Shown: piece after piece, positions 26,632 through 35,345 of the stretch
Numbering within the stretch: the first letter of the stretch is position 1
Layout of the letters: every line of letters begins with the position of its first letter
Origin: Bacillus litorisediminis
Lineage (GTDB): Bacteria; Bacillota; Bacilli; Bacillales; JC228
Reading direction: 5' to 3'
Length of the DNA stretch: 35,345 nucleotides
Assembly (NCBI RefSeq): GCF_022808645.1
Contig: NZ_JAKZKT010000040.1
Coordinates: forward strand, 1-35,345
Notes under the pieces: model-generated
The model's input: the letters and a program-made list of their open reading frames with translations, nothing else
The model's database searches: none
Told to the model about the DNA's origin: nothing
Made by a program: the position numbers and the translations under genes

Positions 26632-28008
26632 CTATGATCCTCCTAAAGCTGCTTTTAAAGCTTCTTGGAGGGAAGATACCCCTACTACTTGAATTCCTTT
26701 TGTAGCTTTTATCGAATCCAGATTATATTTTGGTACAATTACTCTTTGGAAACCGAGTTTTTCAGCTTCTTGAATACGGTTTTCCAGTCGGGTTACCCGG
26801 CGGATTTCCCCAGTTAAACCAACCTCTCCAATAAAACAGTCCCCAGGCTTTGTCGGCTGATCACGAAAACTGGAAGCGATACTGATTGCAATTGCTAAAT
26901 CAATAGCCGGTTCGTCTAATTTAACGCCACCCGCTACTTTTAAATAGGCATCTTGATTTTGGAGCAGCAGACCGACACGTTTTTCTAAAACAGCCATAAT
27001 AAGAGAAACCCGGTTATGATCAATCCCTGTGGCCATTCTTCTCGGATTCCCGTAGCTCGAAGGGGTGATTAATGCCTGTATTTCTACCAGCATAGGTCTT
27101 GTGCCTTCCATAGACGCAACCACCGTTGATCCGGACGATCCCATTGATCTTTCTTCTAAAAAGATTTCTGAGGGATTTTCTACTTCTTCAAGGCCTGTAT
27201 CTTTCATATCAAAAATACCCATTTCATTGGTCGAGCCAAACCTATTTTTGACTGCCCGTATAATCCGAAAAGTGTGGTGTCTTTCTCCTTCAAAATATAA
27301 AACCGTATCAACCATATGCTCAAGTAATTTTGGGCCGGCAATGGCCCCTTCTTTTGTTACATGACCCACTATAAAGATGGCGATACCCTTTGTCTTGGCA
27401 ATCCTCATGAGTTCTGACGTACATTCACGCACCTGCGATACGCTCCCGGGAGCCGAGGTAACCTCAGAATGATAGACGGTTTGAATCGAGTCAATTACTA
27501 CAAATTGGGGCTGAACTTGATCAATTGTTGAGATGATTTCTTCTAAATTTGTTTCACTATGCACATAGAGATGATCAGACACAAGTGACAGGCGATTTGC
27601 TCTTAGTTTTGTTTGTCTTGTAGATTCCTCACCTGAAACATAGAGAACTTGTTGATTTTTATGTACTAACAGAGCAGAGACCTGAAGTAAGAGCGTCGAC
27701 TTTCCAATTCCCGGATCACCGCCAATTAACACGAGCGAACCAGGAACAATACCGCCCCCCAACACGCGGTCTAATTCTGATAAACCCGTTAAAATACGGG
27801 GTTCCTCCATACTCTCAATATCACGTAAAGGAACAGCTTTCGACATAGTCTGGACGGAGTGCTGAAAAGCTCCCCCACTGAATCTTGTTTTCTTGAGTTT
27901 TTCTTCCTGCAGTGTATTCCATTGATTACACCCCGGGCATTTGCCCATCCATTTCGGAGATTCATAACCACATTCATGACAAACGAACTTTGTTTTAACT
28001 TTGCTCAA
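26632..28008 (-). CDS. radA: DNA repair protein RadA (Sms)
   Basis: RadA is a RecA-like hexameric helicase that promotes branch migration in recombination and repair. The 458-residue protein has an N-terminal zinc finger (Cys 10, 13, 24, 27), Walker [10 protein letters not shown] at 97-105, the RadA-specific [11 protein letters not shown] motif near 255, and a C-terminal Lon-protease-like domain ([27 protein letters not shown]). The start is TTG at 28008 with GAGGAGA upstream. In B. subtilis radA is transcribed with clpC and disA; here a terminator follows clpC and disA is absent, so radA looks like a single-gene unit. Confidence 0.97.
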   Translation of the reverse strand: MSKVKTKFVCHECGYESPKWMGKCPGCNQWNTLQEEKLKKTRFSGGAFQHSVQTMSKAVPLRDIESMEEPRILTGLSELDRVLGGGIVPGSLVLIGGDPGIGKSTLLLQVSALLVHKNQQVLYVSGEESTRQTKLRANRLSLVSDHLYVHSETNLEEIISTIDQVQPQFVVIDSIQTVYHSEVTSAPGSVSQVRECTSELMRIAKTKGIAIFIVGHVTKEGAIAGPKLLEHMVDTVLYFEGERHHTFRIIRAVKNRFGSTNEMGIFDMKDTGLEEVENPSEIFLEERSMGSSGSTVVASMEGTRPMLVEIQALITPSSYGNPRRMATGIDHNRVSLIMAVLEKRVGLLLQNQDAYLKVAGGVKLDEPAIDLAIAISIASSFRDQPTKPGDCFIGEVGLTGEIRRVTRLENRIQEAEKLGFQRVIVPKYNLDSIKATKGIQVVGVSSLQEALKAALGGS

Positions 28009-28142
28009 AAAATTTTCTCCTCTCTACACCATACAGCTAAATTATGGAAATTATGCAGAATAGATTAGTTGGTTTGATTGTACCATGTTTATTTTGTAAG
28101 GGGATTTGTCTCTTTTTGTTAAAAGGGAGGTTATAAAGAGAA

Positions 28143-28168
28143 GGAAGGCAGTTTAAAGTCTGCCTTCC
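28143..28168 (-). terminator. Intrinsic terminator between clpC and radA
   Basis: GGAAGGCAG (28143-28151) pairs perfectly with CTGCCTTCC (28160-28168), followed on the minus strand by TTCTCTTT. It begins 19 bases after the clpC stop and marks the end of the ctsR-mcsA-mcsB-clpC operon. Confidence 0.75.
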
Positions 28169-28186
28169 GAGATTAACTTTTTGCAT

Positions 28187-30607
28187 TTATTTAGAAATTA
28201 CTTTAAATTCTCCGTCTTCAACGTCCACTATTACCTTATGGCCTGTTAACACTTGACCCTTCAGCAATTCTTCGGATAAACGGTCTTCGATATGCTTCTG
28301 AATCGCTCTTCTTAGCGGTCTGGCTCCATATTCAGGATCGTAGCCAACTTCGGCAATTTTAGCCTTTGCAGCATCTGTAAGTTCAAGCTCAATTTCTTGA
28401 TCTTTAAGACGCTTCGTTAATTGTTCAGACAATAATGACACAATTTCCTTTAAATGTGGTTTTTCAAGAGCATGGAAGACAATGGTTTCGTCAATTCGGT
28501 TTAAAAATTCAGGGCGGAACGCTTTCTTGAGCTCTTCCATTACTTTGCCCTTCATATCTTTATAATCCTGCTCTCCATCTTGAACATTAAAGCCAACATA
28601 TTTATTGCGCTTTAGTGCTTCTGCTCCTACGTTAGAAGTCATAATCAGAACCGTATTTCTAAAGTCTACGGTTCTTCCTTTTGAATCGGTTAAGCGTCCA
28701 TCCTCTAATACCTGAAGCAGAATGTTAAATACATCTGGATGTGCTTTCTCAATTTCATCCAATAGGATGACAGAGTAAGGTTTTCTCCGGACTTTTTCTG
28801 TTAATTGTCCGCCTTCATCATAGCCTACATAGCCCGGAGGTGAACCGACAAGACGGGAGGTGGTATGTCTTTCCATGAACTCAGACATGTCGATCCGAAT
28901 CATTGCATCTTCATCGCCAAACATTGCTTCGGCTAAAGCTCGTGCAAGTTCTGTTTTACCTACCCCAGTAGGTCCAAGGAAGATAAAGGACCCGATTGGA
29001 CGCTTAGGGTCTTTTAAACCAGCTCTTGCCCGTCTAACTGCTTTCGCCACAGCTTTAACGGCTTCATCTTGCCCGATGACGCGAGCATGAAGAATGCTCT
29101 CAAGATTAAGCAGCTTTTCTGATTCAGTCTGAGCAAGCTTTGAAACAGGAATTCCCGTCCAATTAGATACAACCGTTGCTATATCATCTACTGTGACTTC
29201 AGTATTTTCTTGACCTTGTTTTTCCTTCCAGGATTTCTTCGTTTCTTCTAATTGTTCACGAAGACGCTGCTCTGAGTCCCGTAATGAAGCAGCTTTTTCG
29301 AATTCTTGGCTTTGTACCGCTGCATCCTTTTCTTTTCGTACTTCTTCTAATTTTAATTCCAGTTCTTTTAAATTTGGAGGAGTGGTAAATGAGCGTAACC
29401 GCACTTTTGAACCGGCTTCATCAATTAAGTCGATCGCTTTGTCAGGTAAGAAACGGTCAGAAATATAGCGGTCCGATAGTTTTACCGCAGCCTCGATTGC
29501 TTCATCTGTAATAGTGACACGATGGTGCGCTTCATAGCGGTCACGCAGCCCCCGTAAGATTTGAATCGATTCGTCAACAGATGGTTCATCAACCGTAATT
29601 GGCTGGAAACGACGCTCCAGTGCCGCATCCTTTTCAATGTATTTCCGATATTCATCTAAAGTGGTTGCCCCAATACATTGAAGCTCTCCGCGGGCTAGAG
29701 ACGGTTTTAAAATATTTGACGCATCGATAGCACCCTCTGCTCCACCCGCACCAATTAATGTGTGAAGCTCATCAATGAATAGAATTATATTTCCCGCTTG
29801 GCGGATTTCATCCATTACCTTTTTTAAACGGTCTTCAAATTCACCGCGGTACTTAGTTCCAGCCACAACCGTTCCCATATCTAACGTCATAACCCTTTTA
29901 TCACGTAAAATTTCCGGAACCTCATTTTGAACGATTTGCTGTGCCAAACCTTCAGCAATTGCTGTTTTACCTACCCCAGGCTCCCCAATCAGGACGGGAT
30001 TGTTTTTTGTTCTTCTGCTAAGTACTTCAATCACTCTTTGAATTTCTTTACTTCTGCCAATCACAGGGTCCAAGCTTCCCTCTCTCGCAATTGCCGTTAA
30101 ATCACGAGCTAAACTGTCTAATGTCGGGGTACTCGCATTTGAATGGGAAGAGCCCTGGTGGCCGCCTGCTTCGTTGCTTCCTAATAATTGCAAGACTTGT
30201 TGTCTCGCTTTATTTAAACTTACACCTAAATTATTAAGGACTCGGGCTGCTACCCCTTCACCCTCGCGAATCAGTCCAAGGAGGATATGCTCGGTTCCAA
30301 CATAGGAGTGACCTAATTTTCTTGCTTCATCCATAGAAAGTTCGATTACTTTTTTAGCTCTAGGTGTATAATGCGGATTTTGGGATTGATCCTGACCACG
30401 CCCAATTAAATTCTCAACCTCTTTTTGGATTTTCTCAGGACTTAAACCTAATCCATATAAAGCCTTTGCCGCAATGCCTTCTCCTTCTCTTACCAATCCA
30501 AGCAAAATATGCTCGGTTCCAATATTGCTATGACCTAGTCTCATTGCTTCCTCTTGGGAAAGTGCTAGTACTTTCTGGGCTCTTTCTGTAAATCGTCCAA
30601 ACATCAT
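28187..30607 (-). CDS. clpC: AAA+ unfoldase ClpC
   Basis: ClpC unfolds substrates for ClpP, including proteins marked by McsB arginine phosphorylation. The 806-residue protein has two N-terminal repeats that bind adaptors or phospho-arginine (1-145), a first AAA+ domain (Walker A GEPGVGKT at 208-215, Walker B FIDELHTL), and a middle domain with a UVR-like coiled coil ([20 protein letters not shown]). The second AAA+ domain has [11 protein letters not shown] and [12 protein letters not shown], with a ClpP-contact loop [11 protein letters not shown]. The ATG start (two tandem ATGs) has GGAGG upstream. It is the last gene of the CtsR operon, 13 bases after mcsB. Confidence 0.99.
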   Translation of the reverse strand: MMFGRFTERAQKVLALSQEEAMRLGHSNIGTEHILLGLVREGEGIAAKALYGLGLSPEKIQKEVENLIGRGQDQSQNPHYTPRAKKVIELSMDEARKLGHSYVGTEHILLGLIREGEGVAARVLNNLGVSLNKARQQVLQLLGSNEAGGHQGSSHSNASTPTLDSLARDLTAIAREGSLDPVIGRSKEIQRVIEVLSRRTKNNPVLIGEPGVGKTAIAEGLAQQIVQNEVPEILRDKRVMTLDMGTVVAGTKYRGEFEDRLKKVMDEIRQAGNIILFIDELHTLIGAGGAEGAIDASNILKPSLARGELQCIGATTLDEYRKYIEKDAALERRFQPITVDEPSVDESIQILRGLRDRYEAHHRVTITDEAIEAAVKLSDRYISDRFLPDKAIDLIDEAGSKVRLRSFTTPPNLKELELKLEEVRKEKDAAVQSQEFEKAASLRDSEQRLREQLEETKKSWKEKQGQENTEVTVDDIATVVSNWTGIPVSKLAQTESEKLLNLESILHARVIGQDEAVKAVAKAVRRARAGLKDPKRPIGSFIFLGPTGVGKTELARALAEAMFGDEDAMIRIDMSEFMERHTTSRLVGSPPGYVGYDEGGQLTEKVRRKPYSVILLDEIEKAHPDVFNILLQVLEDGRLTDSKGRTVDFRNTVLIMTSNVGAEALKRNKYVGFNVQDGEQDYKDMKGKVMEELKKAFRPEFLNRIDETIVFHALEKPHLKEIVSLLSEQLTKRLKDQEIELELTDAAKAKIAEVGYDPEYGARPLRRAIQKHIEDRLSEELLKGQVLTGHKVIVDVEDGEFKVISK

Positions 30608-30620
30608 CTATGGTACCCTC

Positions 30621-31685
30621 CTACTCTTTCGATTCTAATATCAGCCTTTCACGAATTAAACCTGCCCGTTTTACATCCCTTTCATGAGGTCTTAAAGGCC
30701 CCCCTGCGTATTGCTGTAAAAACCCGGGCTGAGTTAAAATCATAAGTTCATTAAGGATATTGCGGCTAACATTTTTTATATATCCCATATCTATTCCTAG
30801 TCTTAGGTCAGATAGACATCGGGCCGCTTCTTTTGATTCAATAATCCTGCTATTAGCAAGGATTCCATATGAACGGAAAATGCGATCTTCTAATTGTATG
30901 CCGGAAGTTTTGGCAAGTGCTGACCTTGCTGAACGTTCCTGCTCAATTAATTGAGTAACTACCGTAATTAAATCATCGACAATATCTTCTTCAGACTTTC
31001 CAAGTGTTATTTGGTTAGATATCTGAAAAATATTTCCTAAGGCTTCACTGCCTTCGCCATAAATCCCTCTAACAACAAGACCAAGCTGGTTGATCGCCGG
31101 TATAAGGCGATTCATTTGCTGGGTTAATACAAGGCCCGGCAGGTGCATCATAACGGATGCTCTTAATCCTGTCCCCACATTAGTTGGGCAGCTTGTTAAA
31201 TATCCTCTTTCTTCATCAAAGGCAAAATCCATTCTCTGTTCAAGCCAGTTATCAATCTCATTAGCCAGCTGCAATGCTTGCTGGAGCTGCAATCCTGGAA
31301 ACAGACACTGAATTCTAATATGGTCCTCTTCATTGATCATGATGCTGACTTCTTCATTTTCAGATAATAAACAAGCACCAAACGCAGACTCTTCAGCTAA
31401 ATTTGGACTAATTAAATGCTTTTCAACAAGCACTCTTTTTTGCAGCGGCTGAAGCTCATCCATTCTTAATAACTCTAATGAAATCGGACATGTATTAGAT
31501 TTCACTTTTTCCTCAATTTCTTTCACAACAGCTTGTGCTTCTTCATTTGTAAAAATGGTCGGATAACGATAATGCTTCAAATTACGTGCCAGTCTTACCC
31601 TGCTTGTTAATACAATATCGGAACTTGGTCCTTCTTCGCTCATCCAAGAACTAACGGTTGAATTTAAAAATTTTTCGATCGACAT
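30621..31685 (-). CDS. mcsB: Protein arginine kinase McsB
   Basis: McsB phosphorylates arginines on damaged proteins and on CtsR, marking them for ClpC-ClpP. The 354-residue protein has the phosphagen (creatine/arginine) kinase catalytic domain: [20 protein letters not shown] near residues 23-42, [16 protein letters not shown] in the middle, [20 protein letters not shown] near 164-183, and [20 protein letters not shown] near 207-226. The C-terminal tail [17 protein letters not shown] resembles the McsB phospho-arginine regulatory segment. Its ATG overlaps the mcsA stop codon by one base (TAATG), so the two proteins are coupled. Confidence 0.98.
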   Translation of the reverse strand: MSIEKFLNSTVSSWMSEEGPSSDIVLTSRVRLARNLKHYRYPTIFTNEEAQAVVKEIEEKVKSNTCPISLELLRMDELQPLQKRVLVEKHLISPNLAEESAFGACLLSENEEVSIMINEEDHIRIQCLFPGLQLQQALQLANEIDNWLEQRMDFAFDEERGYLTSCPTNVGTGLRASVMMHLPGLVLTQQMNRLIPAINQLGLVVRGIYGEGSEALGNIFQISNQITLGKSEEDIVDDLITVVTQLIEQERSARSALAKTSGIQLEDRIFRSYGILANSRIIESKEAARCLSDLRLGIDMGYIKNVSRNILNELMILTQPGFLQQYAGGPLRPHERDVKRAGLIRERLILESKE

Positions 31686-32236
31686 TATTCCTCTCCTCCC
31701 TTAGAATCAGAGGTTATTTCTTTTTCTAAGGTACGAATCTCGTCCCGAACTATAGCAGCCTTTTCAAATTCTTCATCCGCAATTAATTGTTCAAGCTGTG
31801 ATTTTAGTGATTGCAATTTTTTCCTTAAATGAATCGTTCCGCCTGCTCTTTCCGGAACTTTACCGTGGTGAACGGTATTTCCAGCATGGAATCTTTTTAG
31901 AATAGGTTCAAGTGCCGGTTTAAAACTCTCATAGCAATCCGCGCACCCGAATTTCCCCAGCTGTGCAAATTTATGATACGTTAAGCCGCAAGTTTCACAC
32001 TGTAATGAAGCAGGATGTCCAATCGGTTCTTGTTTAGAATTTTGTAGGATGTGTTGTCCATTTAACATTCCCGCTAATAAATGGTGCACAGAAAAGCCTG
32101 GACCGGCTTGAAACATGAACATTTCGCCTTTTTCATGGGCACAGTGCTCACATAAATGAACCTCTGTTTTTTCACCGTTTATAATCTTCGTCAGATGTAA
32201 AGTGGCAGGACGTTCATGACATTCCTGACATATCAT
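31685..32236 (-). CDS. mcsA: McsB activator McsA
   Basis: McsA is the zinc-binding partner that activates McsB and helps inactivate CtsR. The 183-residue protein starts [18 protein letters not shown] and has four CxxC pairs (Cys 3/6, Cys 29/32, CETC near 87 and CADC near 105) for two zinc sites, then a C-terminal UVR motif ([20 protein letters not shown]). The ATG at 32236 is preceded by GGAGAGG; an upstream in-frame TTG (32257) would add seven residues but overlaps the ribosome binding site. It lies 23 bases after ctsR and overlaps mcsB by one base. Confidence 0.96.
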   Translation of the reverse strand: MICQECHERPATLHLTKIINGEKTEVHLCEHCAHEKGEMFMFQAGPGFSVHHLLAGMLNGQHILQNSKQEPIGHPASLQCETCGLTYHKFAQLGKFGCADCYESFKPALEPILKRFHAGNTVHHGKVPERAGGTIHLRKKLQSLKSQLEQLIADEEFEKAAIVRDEIRTLEKEITSDSKGGEE

Positions 32237-32259
32237 TCTAACCTCTCCACCTTCCAAGC

Positions 32260-32724
32260 TTATTTATATTTTAATGTCGTAAGCATAGCCTTTAAAATCC
32301 GGGCTCTAAGCTCGTCTCTTTCAGGTAATTGAACCGATAATACAGAGCGGTCCATCACACTTGCCATGATTTTAGCTTCTTGCTTTGTAATAATTCTTTC
32401 ATTCAATAACCTTTGAATTACATCTATTGCTGTTGCCTGGCTAATTCTTGATTGTAATAGAGATAATAAATGATCAATTAAATGAGCATGCGGCTGATGT
32501 CTTACCTTCATAATCCGAATAAATCCGCCTCCGCCGCGTTTACTCTCTACTACATAGCCTCGTTCGATTGTAAATCTTGTATTTATGACGTAGTTAATTT
32601 GTGAAGGTACACATTGAAATTTATCTGCGATTTCACTTCTTTTGATCTCAACAATATCCTGATCACTTAATTCCAGAACTTGTTTTAAATACTCCTCGAT
32701 GATATCAGAGATATTTTTCATCAT
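32260..32724 (-). CDS. ctsR: Transcriptional repressor CtsR
   Basis: CtsR represses class III heat-shock genes (its own operon, clpP, clpE) by binding a heptanucleotide repeat. The 154-residue protein has the N-terminal helix-turn-helix (KRSEIADKFQCVPSQINYVI, about 28-47) and the glycine-rich wing RGGGGFIRI (63-71), which senses heat. The C-terminal dimer domain contains MASVMDRSVLSVQLPERDEL. The start is ATG with GGAGG; a second ATG one codon later is equally possible. It is the first gene of the operon, with a CtsR site directly upstream, so it regulates itself. Confidence 0.98.
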   Translation of the reverse strand: MMKNISDIIEEYLKQVLELSDQDIVEIKRSEIADKFQCVPSQINYVINTRFTIERGYVVESKRGGGGFIRIMKVRHQPHAHLIDHLLSLLQSRISQATAIDVIQRLLNERIITKQEAKIMASVMDRSVLSVQLPERDELRARILKAMLTTLKYK

Positions 32725-32748
32725 GCCCCCTCCTACATACTCATTATA

Positions 32749-32770
32749 TTGACTTTGACTATATTTGACA
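32749..32770 (-). promoter_or_regulatory. CtsR operator
   Basis: On the minus strand TGTCAAATATAGTCAAA (32770 to 32754) matches the CtsR consensus (two GTCAAA heptads three bases apart) at all positions but the first. A third half-site GTCAA follows directly (32753-32749). It lies 25 bases before ctsR, inside or just after the promoter. Confidence 0.9.
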
Positions 32771-32773
32771 TTA

Positions 32774-32803
32774 ATTATACAACAAGCTCCGAATTTTATA
32801 CAA
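32774..32803 (-). promoter_or_regulatory. Possible promoter of the ctsR operon
   Basis: On the minus strand TTGTAT (32803-32798) is followed by 18 bases and TATAAT (32779-32774). This would place the CtsR operator at the start site. A second TATAAT (32748-32743) lies nearer the gene but has no good -35. Which one is used cannot be told by eye. Confidence 0.5.
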
Positions 32804-32878
32804 CTATTCTATCCTGTAATTAAAAACAATAGACTTCTGAATTGTATTTTTTCTCGAGAGATTCTCTGATTTTGGAAG

Positions 32879-32917
32879 TTGACATTCCTTCAATTCCTGA
32901 TAAGATAAAAGTATAAT
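32879..32917 (+). promoter_or_regulatory. Promoter region of the T-box antiporter gene
   Basis: Rightward TTGACA (32879-32884) is followed after 16 bases by TAAGAT. An alternative is TTCAAT (32889-32894), 17 bases and TATAAT (32912-32917). Transcription would start around 32910-32925, giving a leader of about 260 bases that contains the T-box. Confidence 0.6.
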
Positions 32918-32977
32918 TACTTTATTGCATAAAAGCGTTTAAGTATAAAAGTGAATATTTGTCTTTTAAAGTAAACA

Positions 32978-33158
32978 AGTAGAGATATCGCGGGCAGCAA
33001 TAAGAGACTAGGCGGCGTGGTGAAAGCCTGGGCAGCTGTATCTTGAAATACATTACTTTCATTAATAAAGACTCTACTAGAAAGTGGATGACCTTTGATT
33101 CATCAAATAGGGTGGTACCGCGGATTTTGTTCCGTCCCTATATGAACAAGGGTTTTTA
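32978..33158 (+). promoter_or_regulatory. T-box leader, predicted tyrosine-specific, upstream of the NhaC-family gene
   Basis: The T-box AGGGTGGTACCGCG is at 33109-33122. The base of Stem I is formed by AGTAGAG (32978-32984) with CTCTACT (33072-33078). The specifier loop reads GAAATACATT, with TAC (Tyr) at 33049-33051, in exactly the same frame as the Cys codon in GAAATGCACC of the cysE leader. The 3' arm CCGTCCCTAT can pair with the T-box stem (antiterminator) or be replaced by a terminator: TTGTTC with GAACAA (33128-33149), followed by GGGTTTTTATTT. Uncharged tRNA-Tyr would therefore raise expression of the transporter. Confidence 0.9.
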
Positions 33159-33181
33159 TTTGTTTAAGGGGGAACATCATC

Positions 33182-34588
33182 ATGAATCATACAAAATCTA
33201 TTTTATCTCCAACATTTAGAGAAGCGCTTTTTATCTTATTGATTGTGTTTGGGATAATGAGCGGGAGTATTATATTTTTAGAAGCTCCGCCTCATCTACC
33301 TATAATTTCTGCATGTATCCTATTAATCCTTTACGGGTTCCTTAAAAAAGTTCCTTTTAAAAAATTAGAACAAGGGATGATCAAAGGAGCTCAATCTGGA
33401 TTAGGAGCTGTTTTTCTATTCTTTATGATTGGAATTTTGCTTAGCAGCTGGATGGTGAGTGGAACGATTCCAACTCTGATGTATACTGGTTTTGAATTAG
33501 CTGCTTTCCCTTACTTTTATGCGATTGTTTTTTCGATTTGTGCGATTGTAGGTGTAGGAATTGGAAGTGCCTTTACAACAGCAAGTACAGTCGGTCTTGC
33601 CTTTATTGGGATTGCTGATTCAATTGATGGCTCCCTAGCCATTACGGCAGGTGCCATTATATCTGGTGCATTCTTTGGTGATAAAATGTCACCGCTATCC
33701 GATACAACCAACCTTGCATCAGGCGTTGTAAAAGTGGATTTATTTGAACATATCAAAAATATGATGTGGACCACAGTTCCTGCTTTTATGATTTCTTTTA
33801 TCCTTTTTGCTGTTTTGTCACCAGACCTTTCTGGCCAAGATATGTCAGTTATTAATACACTGCAAACCAGTCTAATTGAAGCAAACCTGGTTCATTGGAT
33901 GAGCTTTATTCCAATGTTTATCCTAGCCGTGTTAGCCATTAAAAAGGTACATGCCCTTCTTACACTCGGAGTAAGTTCATTTATTGCATGCGTTCTTGGT
34001 CTGGTTCAGCAGAAATTAGGAATCGCAGAAATGTTCAATATTTTATTTGCCGGCTATGTATCAAGCACTGGAAATCAAGCAATTGATTCTTTACTGTCGC
34101 GTGGCGGCCTTAATAGTATGATGTTTACTGTATCTCTCGTTATTTTAGCACTTGGACTAGGCGGACTTTTATTTACCCTGGGAATTATCCAAAGTATACT
34201 GGCTGGCATTAAAAACTGGCTGTCGACTCAGAAGTCCACGATATTAACTTCTGTATCCTGTGCAATGGGCATCAACTTATTTATTGGTGAGCAATATTTA
34301 TCGATTTTATTAACAGGAGAAGCTTTTGCAGAAAGCTATGAAAAACAAGGGATTGCAAGAAAACATTTATCTCGAGTTTTAGAAGATGCCGGAACCGTAG
34401 TTAATCCACTCGTTCCGTGGAGTGTATGTGGCGTATTTTTAACAAGTGTGCTTGGCGTCTCTGCCTTCTCTTATTTACCGTTTACGTTCTTCTGTTTGCT
34501 TTGTCCATTATTAACGATTCTTTACGCAGTTTCAGGCTTAGCCGTTTCAAAGAAACAGAAAGCGATAAGAAAATCAGTTGAGGCCTGA
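33182..34588 (+). CDS. NhaC-family antiporter, probable tyrosine-responsive transporter
   Basis: The 468-residue protein is a membrane transporter with about 11-12 predicted helices and belongs to the NhaC Na+/H+ antiporter family (ion transporter superfamily). The conserved segment GSAFTTASTVGLAFIGIADS is followed by GAFFGDKMSPLSDTTNLASG, typical of NhaC proteins, near residues 131-180; a second repeat has NLFIGEQYLSILLTGEAF and LEDAGTVVNPLVPWSVCGVF. The ATG follows AAGGGGGA by nine bases. It is the only non-RNA-edge gene on the plus strand apart from the transposase, and has its own promoter, T-box and terminator. The predicted tyrosine T-box suggests it imports tyrosine or a related compound, like the YheL-type members, rather than acting only in sodium export; this is inferred from regulation, not from the protein. 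Confidence 0.9.
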   Translation: MNHTKSILSPTFREALFILLIVFGIMSGSIIFLEAPPHLPIISACILLILYGFLKKVPFKKLEQGMIKGAQSGLGAVFLFFMIGILLSSWMVSGTIPTLMYTGFELAAFPYFYAIVFSICAIVGVGIGSAFTTASTVGLAFIGIADSIDGSLAITAGAIISGAFFGDKMSPLSDTTNLASGVVKVDLFEHIKNMMWTTVPAFMISFILFAVLSPDLSGQDMSVINTLQTSLIEANLVHWMSFIPMFILAVLAIKKVHALLTLGVSSFIACVLGLVQQKLGIAEMFNILFAGYVSSTGNQAIDSLLSRGGLNSMMFTVSLVILALGLGGLLFTLGIIQSILAGIKNWLSTQKSTILTSVSCAMGINLFIGEQYLSILLTGEAFAESYEKQGIARKHLSRVLEDAGTVVNPLVPWSVCGVFLTSVLGVSAFSYLPFTFFCLLCPLLTILYAVSGLAVSKKQKAIRKSVEA

Positions 34589-34623
34589 GGCAGAAAAACT
34601 AAAGTTAATACAGTATAAGTTGC

Positions 34624-34648
34624 AAGCGGAAGCTAAATGCTTCCGCTT
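34624..34648 (+). terminator. Intrinsic terminator of the antiporter gene
   Basis: AAGCGGAAGC (34624-34633) pairs with GCTTCCGCTT (34639-34648) across TAAAT, followed by further T residues to 34653. It starts 35 bases after the stop codon. Confidence 0.93.
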
Positions 34649-34653
34649 TTTTT

Positions 34654-35004
34654 ATGGCTGTTGCAGGAGGGTGAAAAAGCAGAAGTTTGTATATGCTGCA
34701 TAAAGTTTAGATTAAAGATTTGTTTCATGATTTACATGTTCCGAACGGATCTCCTTTTCTTGCGTAAATTTGGATTTTCGTTCGAATGATACAAATTCCT
34801 ATTTATTTGAACAAAAACCGTTCTGCTGTATCTATTTAGAAACCTTTATACCTAAATATTCTGTTTCCATACCGATATTTAAATTTGCTTGCCCATCAAA
34901 TATCATTTAACTATTTTTACCTTTTAGATATCCCACAAAAGATCACATTCTTAAAAGCTTTCCTGAATGATACGCTCTGCGTATGGTTTTCATTTATACA
35001 AAAA
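34654..35004. other. AT-rich spacer between the antiporter and the rRNA operon; no gene seen
   Basis: About 350 bases of AT-rich DNA separate the two convergent units. I find no convincing reading frame, tRNA gene, repeat or strong hairpin here. In B. subtilis the rrnW operon lies upstream of ctsR in the same orientation, as here. Confidence 0.6.
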
Positions 35005-35038
35005 AAAACAACCTAGGATCAAAACCCTAGGTTGTTTT
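35005..35038 (-). terminator. rRNA operon terminator
   Basis: AAAACAACCTAGG (35005-35017) pairs perfectly with CCTAGGTTGTTTT (35026-35038). On the minus strand the stem ends in a run of eight or more T. It begins six bases after the 5S 3' end and is a strong intrinsic terminator for the leftward rRNA operon. Confidence 0.93.
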
Positions 35039-35043
35039 GCTTT

Positions 35044-35160
<117 letters not shown>

Positions 35161-35242
35161 CCTTATAAATGCAGAGAACGTCGTTCTCTCAAAACTAGAT
35201 AACGACTAAAGAATAAGGTAAGGACCAAAATCACCATAAACT

Positions 35243-35345
35243 TGGTTAAGTCCTCGATCGATTAGTATCTGTCAGCTCCACACGTCACCGTGCTTCCACC
35301 TCAGACCTATCTACCTTGTCATCTTCAAGGGATCTTACTTGCATA
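35243..35345 (-). rRNA. rrl: 23S ribosomal RNA, 3' end only
   Basis: The last 103 bases of the window are the 3' tail of a leftward 23S rRNA gene. On the minus strand they end ATCGATCGAGGACTTAACCA, the typical Bacillus 23S terminus, and contain GAAGCACGGTGACGTGTGGA, part of the last helices. The 3' end is placed by comparison with that terminus and may be off by a few bases; the rest of the gene is outside the window. Confidence 0.93.

Overview
This window is the str / rpoBC / secE-nusG / sigH / cysES / ispDF / clpC neighbourhood of a Bacillota genome, almost certainly an endospore-forming member of the Bacillaceae. The reasons are the gene order (near-identical to Bacillus subtilis from ctsR to tuf), the close similarity of the encoded proteins to B. 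subtilis families, the sporulation sigma factor SigH, the McsA/McsB/CtsR stress module, T-box leaders, strong AGGAGG-type ribosome binding sites, frequent TTG/GTG starts and AT-rich intergenic DNA. Nearly everything is transcribed leftwards (minus strand) and runs away from an rRNA operon whose 3' end (23S tail and 5S) lies at the right edge. I cannot name the species.

Reading in the direction of transcription (right to left): the end of a 23S-5S rRNA operon and its terminator (35005-35345); a rightward NhaC-family antiporter gene under a T-box leader with a predicted tyrosine specifier (32879-34648), which lies between the rRNA operon and ctsR; the heat-shock operon ctsR-mcsA-mcsB-clpC with a CtsR operator and its own terminator (28143-32803); radA (26632-28008); a 433-nt gap where B. 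subtilis carries disA; yacL-ispD-ispF-gltX (22372-26198); a cysteine T-box followed by cysE-cysS-mrnC-rlmB-rae1 (18313-22345); sigH with its own promoter; rpmG-secE; nusG with a long structured leader; rplK-rplA; rplJ-rplL behind an L10-type leader with an attenuator; ybxB; rpoB-rpoC with a 0.37-kb leader; and the str operon (L7Ae-like protein, rpsL, rpsG, fusA, tuf). At the left edge the 3' end of an IS1182-type transposase converges on tuf and abuts its terminator hairpin.

Functionally this is core gene expression (RNA polymerase, ribosomal proteins, elongation factors, rRNA modification and processing), protein export (SecE), protein quality control (arginine kinase McsB, ClpC), DNA repair (RadA), isoprenoid precursors (IspD, IspF), Glu and Cys aminoacylation plus cysteine synthesis, and sporulation entry (SigH). 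Most of the regulation visible is at RNA level: two T-boxes, an L10 leader, attenuator-like hairpins before rplK and between rplK and rplA, structured leaders before nusG, rpoB and tuf, and a CtsR operator.

I see no clearly new multi-gene system. The points most worth checking are the absence of disA between radA and yacL, the predicted tyrosine T-box on an NhaC antiporter, the structured nusG leader whose ribosome binding site seems to be bridged by a hairpin, and the IS element that appears to have replaced the U-tract of the tuf terminator. Promoter, terminator and leader calls come from reading the sequence by eye, without folding or searching.
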